Shown here piece by piece: positions 35,218-43,985 of a stretch of DNA of 64,000 nt. Location of the stretch: contig OZ242192.1 in the NCBI GenBank assembly GCA_965205955.1, positions 1,674,001 through 1,738,000 of the forward strand. Reading direction: 5' to 3'. Made by a program: the position numbers and the translations under genes. Source of the stretch: G965202915 sp965205955 (GTDB lineage Bacteria; Pseudomonadota; Gammaproteobacteria; Eutrophobiales; Eutrophobiaceae). The notes beneath the pieces are model-generated. The model was given only the letters and a program-made list of their open reading frames with translations, did not search any database and was not told where the DNA came from. How positions within the stretch are numbered: the stretch's first letter is position 1; each line of letters starts with the position of its first letter.

Positions 35218-36057
35218 ATGTTGACGGCAACCGATCACAGCCGGGATAAAGCAGGACTCCAGTATATTTATCCTGTGCTGTCGCGGCGCTCGGGCGGATT
35301 GTCGGTTGGGGTCAATCTGAATACCAATAATGCCTGTAATTGGGCCTGCATCTATTGCCAGGTGCCGGATTTGATTCGGGGCAGTGCGCCGCCGGTCGAT
35401 TTTGACGGTCTGGAAGATGAGTTGCGGTATTTTCTGAGCGATGTTAGCCAGGGTGATTTTTATCAGCGTGAGTCGGTGCCGGAGCAATTGCGTTCGATCC
35501 GTGATATTGCCATAGCGGGGAATGGTGAGCCGACCCTGGTGGATGAGTTCGACCGGGTTATCGATGTGATTGGCGGCCTGATGGGGGAATTTGATCTGAA
35601 TTGTACCCTCGTGTTGATTACCAATGGCAGTATGCTCAACAGGCTGCCGGTGCAACGAGGACTGAAAAAGATCTCGGATCTGGGCGGTGAGGCATGGGTC
35701 AAGGTAGACAGTGCGCTACCGGCGGGGATCAAACGGATTAACCGTGTCGGCGGCTCGCCGAGGTCCACGTTAAAACGGCTGGAGACAAGCTGTGCAAACT
35801 GTTCGACCTGGATACAGACTTGTGTATTCGCCTATGAGGACCGGCCGCCGGCAGAAGAGGAGATCGGCGCGTATTTAAGTCTGATTGAAGCGGTCAAATC
35901 GAGACATATCCCTATTGAGGGGGTGTTGCTGTACGGTATGGCTCGACCATCGATGCAACCGGATTCCGGTAAATTGAGCAGATTGCCTGAGGAATGGTTG
36001 AAACAATTTGCCACCCGTATAGGTCATTATGATATGGATGTCCGGGTTTTCCCCTGA
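35218..36057 (+). CDS. Radical SAM protein
   Basis: The 279 residues carry the radical SAM Cys triad in CNWACIYCQVP (CxxxCxxC, about residues 40-47) that binds a 4Fe-4S cluster, followed by the GNGEPTL motif (GGE-like, about 101-107) and a partial TIM barrel. It resembles a family of uncharacterised proteobacterial radical SAM proteins distantly related to wyosine-type enzymes. The substrate is unknown. It begins 27 bp after tRNA-Leu; a link with tRNA modification is only suggestive. Confidence 0.85.
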   Translation: MLTATDHSRDKAGLQYIYPVLSRRSGGLSVGVNLNTNNACNWACIYCQVPDLIRGSAPPVDFDGLEDELRYFLSDVSQGDFYQRESVPEQLRSIRDIAIAGNGEPTLVDEFDRVIDVIGGLMGEFDLNCTLVLITNGSMLNRLPVQRGLKKISDLGGEAWVKVDSALPAGIKRINRVGGSPRSTLKRLETSCANCSTWIQTCVFAYEDRPPAEEEIGAYLSLIEAVKSRHIPIEGVLLYGMARPSMQPDSGKLSRLPEEWLKQFATRIGHYDMDVRVFP

Positions 36058-36084
36058 TCTGAATTAAAAAAGAGTTGATGATAC

Positions 36085-36113
36085 TTCATATTGTGTGGGG
36101 ATTTGGATATAAT
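36085..36113 (+). promoter_or_regulatory. putative sigma70 promoter of the SoxYZ-like gene
   Basis: TTCATA (36085-36090) and a perfect TATAAT (36108-36113) are separated by 17 bp, about 44 bp before the ATG with its GGGAGG ribosome-binding site. Confidence 0.5.
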
Positions 36114-36156
36114 AGTGTTCGGTTCCGCCGACTATATGCAAAGTAGGGAGGTAGTT

Positions 36157-36984
36157 ATGATGAGTAGATTAATAACCGTTTTGTTGCTGATGGTTTTTCC
36201 AATATTGGCATTTGCGGATGTGGCTCCGGCCGATTACAGACAAAAGCAGTCCGACAAGGTATGGGAAGAAAAGTTGAGGAAACCCAGCTTCCAGGAGCGG
36301 GAAATCATCGAGGGAGCACAGCAGGATATTCTGGAGTTGAAGGCGCCGTTTACAGCGGAAGACGCAAGCATAGTGCCCATTTCCATCCACGCGAAGATGC
36401 CACAGACGCCGGAGCTTTATATCAAGAAAATAACGATTTTTGTCGATAAGAATCCGGTGCCGTTGGTGGGCGAGTTTGAATTGACCCCGGATAGCGGCAA
36501 GGCCGATCTGGCGATGAAGATCCGGGTGGATGATTTCAGTTATGTTCGGGCTGTCGCTGAAACCAATGAAGGCCGGTTATATATGGCGAAGAGTTTTGTT
36601 AAGGCAAAGGGAGCCTGCTCGGCGCCGCCGCCGTCCAGCATAGACGATTCGAGGAGATTGCTCGGCAAAATGAGAATGAAAACCATCGGCGATGTGGTCT
36701 TTGATAAGCCGAATTTGATGCAGCTCAAGATCCGCCATCCGAATATAACCGGCATGGCGCCGTTGAGGATTGGTTCTCGTGTCCTGCCGCCGGCCTTTTT
36801 TCTGAAGGAACTGGAAGTGGATTTCAACGGCAAGACCGTGTTGCGGGCCAAGACGACTTTTTCCATCAGCATGGACCCGGCATTCCGGTTCTTTTTTGTT
36901 CCGGATAAAGAGGGAGTGCTGGTTGTCCGGGGCAATGATACAAAAAATAATGAGTTTGAATCGAGCTATCCGGTAAAGATATGA
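36157..36984 (+). CDS. Quinoprotein dehydrogenase-associated SoxYZ-like carrier
   Basis: Periplasmic protein that combines a SoxY-like and a SoxZ-like domain. A signal peptide opens the protein (SRLITVLLLMVFPILAFA). The SoxY-like domain ends near a Cys in KGACSAPP, which replaces the GGCGG carrier arm of true SoxY, and the SoxZ-like immunoglobulin fold (LMQLKIRHPNITGM, RFFFVPDKEGVLVV) follows. Such fusions occur beside methanol or other quinoprotein dehydrogenases in methylotrophs. No dehydrogenase is next to it here. The ATG at 36157 or 36160 is preceded by GGGAGG; the frame is open further upstream without a good start. Confidence 0.82.
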   Translation: MMSRLITVLLLMVFPILAFADVAPADYRQKQSDKVWEEKLRKPSFQEREIIEGAQQDILELKAPFTAEDASIVPISIHAKMPQTPELYIKKITIFVDKNPVPLVGEFELTPDSGKADLAMKIRVDDFSYVRAVAETNEGRLYMAKSFVKAKGACSAPPPSSIDDSRRLLGKMRMKTIGDVVFDKPNLMQLKIRHPNITGMAPLRIGSRVLPPAFFLKELEVDFNGKTVLRAKTTFSISMDPAFRFFFVPDKEGVLVVRGNDTKNNEFESSYPVKI

Positions 36985-37033
36985 CCCGGTGTAATACGCC
37001 AGCTATTTCGCATAATGTATATTATGTTAAATA

Positions 37034-37939
37034 ATGGCAGTATATTGCATGTCTGTATCGGAAAGGCTTGAATATTACAAGACCGCCGTTGAGAGTGAGC
37101 TTGACCGATGGCTGCCTCTAGCAAAGATTCAACCCCCGGTTCTGCATGAAGCAATGCGCTATTCCGTATTCAGCGACGGTAAGCGCATCCGTCCTATCCT
37201 GCTCTATGCCACCGGAGAAGCATTCGGATTGCCGTTGCAGGCGCTCAATGGCCCGGCCTGTGCGGTCGAAATCGTCCACGCCTATTCCCTGATCCATGAT
37301 GATCTGCCCGCAATGGATGATGATGATTTACGCCGCGGTCGTCCCACCTGTCACAAAAAATATGATGAGGCGATGGCGATCCTCGCAGGGGATGCGTTGC
37401 AGGCCCTGGCCTTTTATATTATTGCGCATGATCCGCATATCGGTGTCGATGCCGAGCAGAGGCTGGAGATGATCAAGATCCTCACCCACGCCAGCGGTTC
37501 ACAGGGCATGGCGGGTGGACAAGCCATTGATCTGAACTCAGTGGGCAAACAGCTGAGCCTGCAGGAACTGGAGAATATGCATAATCACAAGACCGGAGCT
37601 CTGATCGGGGCCAGTGTTAAACTGGGCGCCCTCTCGGCTATGGATGTGAACCATAAACACTTCGATCATATCTCACAATATGCGGAATATATCGGCCTTG
37701 CCTTTCAGATTAAAGATGACATACTCGACGTCGAATCCGATACCGAAACGCTGGGCAAGCCGCAAGGTTCGGACAGAAGCCGAAACAAGCCCACCTACCC
37801 CAATCTGTTGGGGCTGGATGGAGCGAAACGGGCGGCTGAAGAATTATATCAAAAGGCGCTGGCAAGCCTTGAAAGCCTTGATATGCGGGCGAACATTCTG
37901 CGTGAAATTGCCGGCTTTATCGTGCACAGGGAAAAATAA
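37034..37939 (+). CDS. ispA: Farnesyl diphosphate synthase
   Basis: Short-chain trans-prenyltransferase that condenses IPP with DMAPP and GPP to give farnesyl diphosphate for quinones, undecaprenol and hopanoids/sterols. The 301 residues contain the first Asp-rich motif in DDLPAMDDDDLRRG (about 93-106) and the second in QIKDDILDVESD (about 229). The GKRIRP lysine/arginine motif is present. An ATG at 37049 is a possible alternative start. xseB and dxs, frequent partners, are not adjacent. Confidence 0.94.
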   Translation: MAVYCMSVSERLEYYKTAVESELDRWLPLAKIQPPVLHEAMRYSVFSDGKRIRPILLYATGEAFGLPLQALNGPACAVEIVHAYSLIHDDLPAMDDDDLRRGRPTCHKKYDEAMAILAGDALQALAFYIIAHDPHIGVDAEQRLEMIKILTHASGSQGMAGGQAIDLNSVGKQLSLQELENMHNHKTGALIGASVKLGALSAMDVNHKHFDHISQYAEYIGLAFQIKDDILDVESDTETLGKPQGSDRSRNKPTYPNLLGLDGAKRAAEELYQKALASLESLDMRANILREIAGFIVHREK

Positions 37940-38019
37940 ACTCCGGAAAATTTGCAGCCGCTTGTTTCGGACAGGTACACTTGCAATTAAAATTCCGTAC
38001 AATAATTTTGGAAAATATA

Positions 38020-38856
38020 ATGAACTCAACCACACCAGTAATAGAATCAGCAATAGAAACCATCCCGGATATTCAAAGTAGCAGGGACAGCCGTCATATT
38101 GCCATCGACAAGGTGGGCATCAAGGATATTCGCCACCCGGTGGTGGTATCCGATCGTTCCGGCCGCGAACAGCATACCGTTGCAAACTTCAATATGTACG
38201 TTAATTTGCCGGACCGGTTCAAGGGCACGCATATGTCGCGTTTTGTGGAAATACTCAATAACCATGAATATGAGATTACCGTGCAGTCATTTAAAAATAT
38301 GATGGTGGAAATGCAACGGGTGCTTAATGCTGACTCCGGTCATATAGAAATGACATTCCCCTACTTCATTAAAAAGTCTGCCCCGGTATCGGGCGTAGAA
38401 AGCCTGATGGATTACGAGATTTCATTTATCGGGCAAATAAAGGCGCATACCTCATCGGTTGCGGTAAAGGCGGTTGTGCCGGTTACCAGTCTTTGCCCCT
38501 GCTCCAAGAATATTTCCGATTACGGCGCACATAACCAGCGCTCCCATATCACTGTGAATGTTGATATCAACGGTTTCATCTGGATAGAGGAATTAATCGA
38601 TATAGTCGAAAAAGCGGCATCCTGTGAGCTTTATGGTCTGCTGAAACGCCCCGATGAAAAATATGTTACCGAACATGCCTATGACAACCCGAAATTTGTC
38701 GAGGATCTGGTTCGTGATGTCGCGCTGAAATTCAATGCCGATGATCGTATTTCCGCCTACACCGTGGAATCGGAGAATTTTGAATCGATCCACAATCATT
38801 CCGCCTATGCAATGATCAGCTTTGACAAGGTGTCCTCCCCTATACGCCGGGAATGA
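38020..38856 (+). CDS. folE2: GTP cyclohydrolase FolE2 (type IB)
   Basis: Converts GTP to 7,8-dihydroneopterin triphosphate, the entry to folate and, in this organism, tetrahydromethanopterin. The 278 residues show NFNMYVNLPDRFKGTHMSRF, the Cys and nearby residues of TSLCPCSKNISDYGAHNQRS and EHAYDNPKFVEDLVRD, all typical of FolE2. The ATG at 38020 is chosen since upstream codons (from TTG 37981) are not conserved. FolE2 can work with metals other than zinc, which helps under zinc limitation; regulation by Zur is not evident upstream. Confidence 0.95.
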   Translation: MNSTTPVIESAIETIPDIQSSRDSRHIAIDKVGIKDIRHPVVVSDRSGREQHTVANFNMYVNLPDRFKGTHMSRFVEILNNHEYEITVQSFKNMMVEMQRVLNADSGHIEMTFPYFIKKSAPVSGVESLMDYEISFIGQIKAHTSSVAVKAVVPVTSLCPCSKNISDYGAHNQRSHITVNVDINGFIWIEELIDIVEKAASCELYGLLKRPDEKYVTEHAYDNPKFVEDLVRDVALKFNADDRISAYTVESENFESIHNHSAYAMISFDKVSSPIRRE

Positions 38857-39002
38857 CCTTCTGTTGAGATAGAGGCAAACTGCCTCCTGCTGGATCGATC
38901 TGCAATACCCTGCTTCCGGATTTCCATGAGTCCGTTGTCCCTGTTTGGTGAGTTATATCGCCTTATACACAGGAAATATCCTTGTTAACCACTTTAAATC
39001 CA

Positions 39003-39050
39003 CCACATTATACAGTGGATTATTTAAATCTTGAATACATTATATTGTAT
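39003..39050 (+). promoter_or_regulatory. tandem NrdR boxes upstream of nrdA
   Basis: Two 16-bp sites resemble the NrdR consensus ACACwATATATwGTGT: 39003-39018 (CCACATTATACAGTGG, 12/16) and 39035-39050 (ATACATTATATTGTAT, 13/16). Their starts are 32 bp apart, three helical turns, the usual arrangement. The second overlaps the likely promoter TTGAAT (39031-39036), 16 bp, TATGAT (39053-39058). NrdR with bound ATP/dATP would repress nrdAB here. The nrdR gene is outside the window. Confidence 0.72.
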
Positions 39051-39159
39051 TTTATGATAGAATGTTTAATATATCCAAAAAGCAGAGCATTGTAATTGGC
39101 TAAAGACAGAAGCATTTTAATGATCTAATTATATAGTCTAACTTAATAGAGGGATATTC

Positions 39160-42003
39160 ATGAGTACCAGCAACAATACCGATATCACTGCCGCCGTTGC
39201 AGGTGTGGGAACGGATACGCGCCTCGGACTATCCGGCAAATTCAAGGTTATCCGCCGCAACGGCAAGGTCACCGAATTCGATTCCGGGAAAATCAGTATC
39301 GCGATGACCAAGGCGTTTCTAAACGTGGAAGGCGGTCTGGCAGCTGCCTCGACCCGCATTCATCAAACCGTAGAAGGATTGACAAAACAAGTCGTCAATG
39401 CCCTGACCCGGCGTATGCCGGAAGGTGGTACGTTTAATATTGAAGATATTCAGGACCAGGTCGAGTTGGCGCTGATGCGTGCTGGCGAACAGAAAATTGC
39501 CCGCGCCTACGTTATTTATCGTGAGCGGCGCGCACATGAACGGGCAGCCTCCGGATCGACGCCGGCACAGACAGATCCGGTCACCCCTATTAACGTTATT
39601 CGAGCGGATAGCAGCAAAGGGACCCTGGACATTGACCGGCTACAAACCATTGTCGCCGAGGTCTGCGTCGGACGGGAAAAGATGGACGAACAGCGTATTA
39701 TTCAAGATACCCTGCACAATCTGTTTGATGGCATGAACGAAGTTGATGTCAATTCGGTGCTGGTAATGAGCGCCCGAACCCTGATCGAAAAAGAACCGGA
39801 TTATACCCATGTTGCCGCCGGTTTATTGCTGGATAAACTACGGACGGAAGCCCTGAGCTTTATAGAGAGAGCCCCCACCCAGGCAACGCATGAAGAGATG
39901 AGCAGAGCGTACCCCTCCTACTTTAAAAAATATATTTTGCGCGGTGTGGAAACCGAGCTGCTCGATCGCGAATTGGCCAAATATGATTTGGACCGTCTGG
40001 GACTGGCCTTGCAGCCCGAGCGCGATCATCACTTCAACTATCTCGGTTTGCAAACCCTGTATGATCGCTATTTTCTCCACTCCGATGGGATTCGATTCGA
40101 ATTGCCGCAGGGGTTTTTCATGCGTGTGGCAATGGGGCTGGCGGTCAATGAAGCGGATCGTGAAGGCCGGGCTGTTGAATTTTATGAACTGTTGTCCTCC
40201 TTCGATTTCATGAGCTCCACCCCTACCCTGTTCAATTCGGGTACCTGCCGCCCGCAGCTTTCGAGTTGTTACCTCACCACCGTGCCGGATGATCTGAACG
40301 GGATCTTCTCCGCCATCAAGGATGATGCGATGCTGTCAAAATTTGCCGGCGGGCTTGGTAATGACTGGACCCGTGTGCGAGCTCTGGGCGCATATATAAA
40401 GGGCACCAACGGCAAATCACAAGGTGTGGTGCCATTCCTGAAGGTGGCCAACGATACCGCCGTGGCGGTAAACCAGGGCGGAAAACGCAAAGGGGCAATG
40501 TGTGCCTATCTTGAAACCTGGCATCTCGATATTGAGGAATTTCTGGATTTGCGCAAAAACACCGGCGATGACCGCCGCCGTACTCACGATATGAATACGG
40601 CTAACTGGATACCGGATTTGTTTATGAAACGGGTAGCGGAACAAGGCGACTGGACCTTGTTCTCTCCCGATGAAACACCGGATCTGCATGATCTGTATGG
40701 CGAGGCGTTTGAGAGGCGTTATGTGGAATACGAGCGGGAAGCCGTTGCCGGCAATATCAAAAATTACAAGGTCGTTTCCGCCGTTGAATTGTGGCGCAAG
40801 GCCTTGTCGATGTTATTTGAAACCGGCCACCCGTGGATTACCTTCAAAGACCCGTGTAATTTGCGATCACCGCAGATACATACCGGTATTGTGCATTCTT
40901 CCAATCTGTGCACCGAAATCACCTTGAATACCTCGGATGATGAAATCGCAGTCTGTAACCTGGGCTCGGTCAACCTGCCGCAGCACATCAATAAAAACGG
41001 CTCGCTGGATCTAGAGAAGCTGGAAAGCACCATTACCACGGCAATGCGCATGTTGGACAATGTGATTGATTGCAATTATTACAGTGTGCCGCAGGCAGAA
41101 CGTTCCAATATGAGACATCGTCCGGTTGGTCTGGGCATCATGGGTTTTCAGGATGCCTTGTACAAATTGCGCATTCCCTACAGTTCCGAACAGGCGGTTC
41201 ATTTTGCAGATACCAGCATGGAGAGCGTCAGTTACTATGCCATCAAGGCTTCCACCCTGCTGTCGGAGGAACGCGGCCCCTATTCCAGCTTTGACGGCTC
41301 ACTATGGAGCCAGGGGATTTTGCCTATAGATTCGTTGCAGCGGCTGATGGATGAACGCAAAAAGTATTTACAGGTTGACTTCAGCCAGACGCTTGACTGG
41401 GATGATTTGCGCCAACGGGTAAGAAAGGTTGGTATGCGCAACTCGAATTGTATGGCGATTGCCCCGACCGCAACCATTTCCAACATTTGTGGCGTCAGTC
41501 AATCCATTGAACCCACGTATCAGAACCTGTTTGTCAAATCCAATCTGTCCGGCGAATTTACCGTGGTCAATCCCTACCTGGTGCACGATCTGGAGGAGCG
41601 CGGCCTGTGGGATGAAGTCATGGTCAACGATCTCAAATACTTTGACGGCAGCGTTCGATCCATAGATCGCATACCGGATGAGTTGAAAGAGTTGTATGCC
41701 ACCGCATTTGAAATCGATCCGCGCTGGCTGGTTGAATCCGCCTCACGCCGCCAGAAATGGCTCGATCAGGCGCAATCATTAAACCTGTATATGGCCGAGC
41801 CCAGCGGTAAAAAACTGGATAAGCTGTACAAACTGGCCTGGCTCCGGGGTTTGAAGACAACCTACTATCTGCGTTCACTCGGCGCCACCCATATGGAGAA
41901 GAGCGCCGTCCATAATTTATCGGCTGAACCGCAGCCAATCGAGACAGGGGAGGCCAATCAGATCTGCGCTATTCCTGATACTGATTGTGAAGTATGTCAA
42001 TAA
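39160..42003 (+). CDS. nrdA: Class Ia ribonucleotide reductase, large subunit
   Basis: Reduces ribonucleoside diphosphates to deoxy forms with NrdB. The 947 residues are longer than E. coli NrdA (761). An ATP-cone regulatory domain lies at about 22-115 (FKVIRRNGKVTEFDSGKISI), then an N-terminal RNR region and the 10-stranded barrel with the active-site NLCTEI loop, PTATISNICGVSQSIEPTY and the redox Cys pair of the C-terminal tail CEVC. Tandem NrdR boxes precede it. nrdB follows after 117 bp that hold three 34-bp repeats. Confidence 0.96.
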   Translation: MSTSNNTDITAAVAGVGTDTRLGLSGKFKVIRRNGKVTEFDSGKISIAMTKAFLNVEGGLAAASTRIHQTVEGLTKQVVNALTRRMPEGGTFNIEDIQDQVELALMRAGEQKIARAYVIYRERRAHERAASGSTPAQTDPVTPINVIRADSSKGTLDIDRLQTIVAEVCVGREKMDEQRIIQDTLHNLFDGMNEVDVNSVLVMSARTLIEKEPDYTHVAAGLLLDKLRTEALSFIERAPTQATHEEMSRAYPSYFKKYILRGVETELLDRELAKYDLDRLGLALQPERDHHFNYLGLQTLYDRYFLHSDGIRFELPQGFFMRVAMGLAVNEADREGRAVEFYELLSSFDFMSSTPTLFNSGTCRPQLSSCYLTTVPDDLNGIFSAIKDDAMLSKFAGGLGNDWTRVRALGAYIKGTNGKSQGVVPFLKVANDTAVAVNQGGKRKGAMCAYLETWHLDIEEFLDLRKNTGDDRRRTHDMNTANWIPDLFMKRVAEQGDWTLFSPDETPDLHDLYGEAFERRYVEYEREAVAGNIKNYKVVSAVELWRKALSMLFETGHPWITFKDPCNLRSPQIHTGIVHSSNLCTEITLNTSDDEIAVCNLGSVNLPQHINKNGSLDLEKLESTITTAMRMLDNVIDCNYYSVPQAERSNMRHRPVGLGIMGFQDALYKLRIPYSSEQAVHFADTSMESVSYYAIKASTLLSEERGPYSSFDGSLWSQGILPIDSLQRLMDERKKYLQVDFSQTLDWDDLRQRVRKVGMRNSNCMAIAPTATISNICGVSQSIEPTYQNLFVKSNLSGEFTVVNPYLVHDLEERGLWDEVMVNDLKYFDGSVRSIDRIPDELKELYATAFEIDPRWLVESASRRQKWLDQAQSLNLYMAEPSGKKLDKLYKLAWLRGLKTTYYLRSLGATHMEKSAVHNLSAEPQPIETGEANQICAIPDTDCEVCQ

Positions 42004-42020
42004 ATTTACAATATATCAAT

Positions 42021-42120
42021 TACTTATCGAAACTATTTAGAGGAATATATGAATTACTTATAGAAACTATTAAGAGGAATATATTAGCTACTTATAGAAA
42101 CTATTTAGAGGAATATAGCA
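42021..42120 (+). repeat. three 34-bp tandem repeats carrying ribosome-binding sites
   Basis: Units begin at 42021, 42055 and 42089 and read TACTTATAGAAACTATTTAG followed by AGGAATATA and a short variable end. Each holds a GAGGAAT Shine-Dalgarno sequence; the third serves the nrdB ATG at 42121. The first is followed by a tiny frame ATG AAT TAC TTA TAG. The repeat may affect nrdB translation or the nrdA:nrdB ratio; that is inference. Confidence 0.9.
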
Positions 42121-43269
42121 ATGTTAGACTGGAACGATCCACTAGACAAATCCACATTGGAAAAAGGCAATGCCGGGCTTGTATTTGTCGCCCCCAACCT
42201 GAATAAACCGAGATCTGAAAATTCCGGAGACAAGGATGTAACGCTGGCAACGACCAGGCTGAATCCGGTCAATCCGAATGACAAGCGCGTTATCAATGGC
42301 CGCACCGACATTAATCAGCTGGCCCCTTTCAAATATCCCTGGGCCTGGAATTTCTTTCTGAATGCCAATAAAAACCACTGGACGCCTCTGGATATTGGCA
42401 TGGCCCAGGATGTCACCGACTATCGCCATAAGCTGACCCTGGAAGAAAAGCATGTTTATGAAAATGTATTATCCTATCTGACCACTTCGGATATTCTTGC
42501 GATGCGCAATATCGGTCTTGCCGTCATGGAAAAGATGTCTGCGCCCGAATTGCAGATTTATCAGGCCCGCCAAGTGTATGAAGAGGCATTGCACACCTGG
42601 GCCTATCAGCACTGCATTGAAACCATCGGTCTCGATCAAGGCGAGATTTACAATCGTTATCGTGTTATCCCTGAGATCCATCAAAAAATTTCCGTTGCCA
42701 ACCGTCGGCTAAATTCCGTGTTGCGGTCCAATGTCGACCTCAATGATCCCGACGAATTGCATAACTTTGTCATCTCATACCTGTTTTTTGCGGCGATTTT
42801 TGAAGGCTGCTGGTTCTACAACGGCTTCAGTCCCATCTTTGCATTACAGCGCCGCGGTCTGATGAAAGGCACCTCCGAGCAATTGCAGTATATTATGCGC
42901 GATGAAGTCATGCATGCCGCATTCGGCATTCGCGTTGTCAAGCAGATCATGCTGGAAGAAAACCTGACACTGGACCCGCAGGCGGTACGCAATATGTGGG
43001 ATGAAGCGTATGAAGCTGAAAAAACATACACCCATTACATCCTGCGAGATCCTATCCTGGGCTATTCCGCCGATATGCATCTTCAGCAATTTCAATACAT
43101 TGCTAATCGGCGGGCGCATCAATCAGGGTTTGACACTGCCCCCTTCCCTGATATCGAGACAGCCCCCCTGCCCTGGCTCGATGAGCAGGCCAATCTGAGG
43201 AAAGAAAAGAACTTTTTTGAAACCCGTGTCACCGAATACCAGACCGGTGGAGCGCTAAGCTGGGAGTAA
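42121..43269 (+). CDS. nrdB: Class Ia ribonucleotide reductase, small subunit
   Basis: Di-iron protein that makes the tyrosyl radical used by NrdA. The 382 residues contain the ferritin-like core with the metal-ligand helix EEALHTWAYQHCIE, in which Glu, His and the radical Tyr have the E. coli spacing (ExxHxxxY), and a second ligand helix RDEVMHAAFGIRVV. The retained Tyr argues for class Ia rather than the Tyr-less Ic type. A strong terminator follows. Confidence 0.96.
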   Translation: MLDWNDPLDKSTLEKGNAGLVFVAPNLNKPRSENSGDKDVTLATTRLNPVNPNDKRVINGRTDINQLAPFKYPWAWNFFLNANKNHWTPLDIGMAQDVTDYRHKLTLEEKHVYENVLSYLTTSDILAMRNIGLAVMEKMSAPELQIYQARQVYEEALHTWAYQHCIETIGLDQGEIYNRYRVIPEIHQKISVANRRLNSVLRSNVDLNDPDELHNFVISYLFFAAIFEGCWFYNGFSPIFALQRRGLMKGTSEQLQYIMRDEVMHAAFGIRVVKQIMLEENLTLDPQAVRNMWDEAYEAEKTYTHYILRDPILGYSADMHLQQFQYIANRRAHQSGFDTAPFPDIETAPLPWLDEQANLRKEKNFFETRVTEYQTGGALSWE

Positions 43270-43316
43270 GCTCGAATTACCCTGACCATACAGGCCAAGA
43301 AGGGAACTTGGCATTT

Positions 43317-43358
43317 AAGCCTGGTATCATCAGTCTCCGGTGCCAGGCTTTTTTTTTA
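43317..43358 (+). terminator. Rho-independent terminator of nrdAB
   Basis: AAGCCTGG (43317-43324) pairs with CCAGGCTT (43343-43350), followed by a run of T to 43358. It lies 48 bp after the nrdB stop and separates it from the convergent C1 cluster. Confidence 0.9.
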
Positions 43359-43394
43359 TTCTGTAAGCAACTGATCCGTTCAATATATCCGGGA

Positions 43395-43985
43395 TTATTG
43401 TCGCCTTGTCTCATTTACAAGCCGGTGGAATTTATTATATTGCCCCTCCCGCAGCAAATGAATACCCCCCATGTATCCCTGACGCATTTCGGCCAGGCAG
43501 GCATCAACTACGCCCTGCTGTATAGATTCATCAAGCTCCATATGGCCGAGGCACTCCCCTGATTTGATGATCAGATATTGTTCCGCTTCCAGCAGCTTTG
43601 CCAGCCACAGCCCCAGGCTATCCGATGTCATATCCCAGCTTGCCGGTATTTCCGTGTCTTTCAGCAATAAATGACAAGGCAGCCAGATCCCCACTTTGGC
43701 CTCTGCAAGCGACGAGCGCATTTCTGCTTCGGTACTGACAAGGCTCCATTCCGGTGACAACCCACCCAACATCAATCCATATTGCTCCATCGCCAGGACC
43801 GCCATTTTATGCGCCGTTGCCTCATCAAACCGCCACCTCGCCTGAGCCTGTCTGACTTCATCCGCAAAGCGACCGCCGCCGGGCACAATGATAATCTTTT
43901 CTTTATGGTATTTATTTATGGTTACCAACCAGACAGTCAGCGATGATGATTGCATCAGGCTGCCGCCCAGTTTAATTACCCACAT
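43395..43985 (-). CDS. Amino-acid-kinase family protein, MfnE-like
   Basis: Small kinase of the aspartate/uridylate kinase fold. It opens with VIKLGGSLMQS and IIIVPGGGRFADEVR, the phosphate-binding loops of the fold, and has MTSDSLGLWLAKLL and LIIKSG toward the end. In archaea MfnE phosphorylates the aminomethylfuran alcohol in methanofuran synthesis; bacterial homologues occur in clusters for C1 oxidation. The ATG at 43985 lies inside pabB (14-bp overlap) and gives 196 residues. MfnE function is inferred from family plus context. Confidence 0.8.
   Translation of the reverse strand: MWVIKLGGSLMQSSSLTVWLVTINKYHKEKIIIVPGGGRFADEVRQAQARWRFDEATAHKMAVLAMEQYGLMLGGLSPEWSLVSTEAEMRSSLAEAKVGIWLPCHLLLKDTEIPASWDMTSDSLGLWLAKLLEAEQYLIIKSGECLGHMELDESIQQGVVDACLAEMRQGYMGGIHLLREGQYNKFHRLVNETRRQ

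Noticed and set aside
42021..42120. CRISPR-like reading of the three 34-bp repeats
   Set aside because: The units are contiguous with no spacers and carry Shine-Dalgarno sequences; no cas genes are present.
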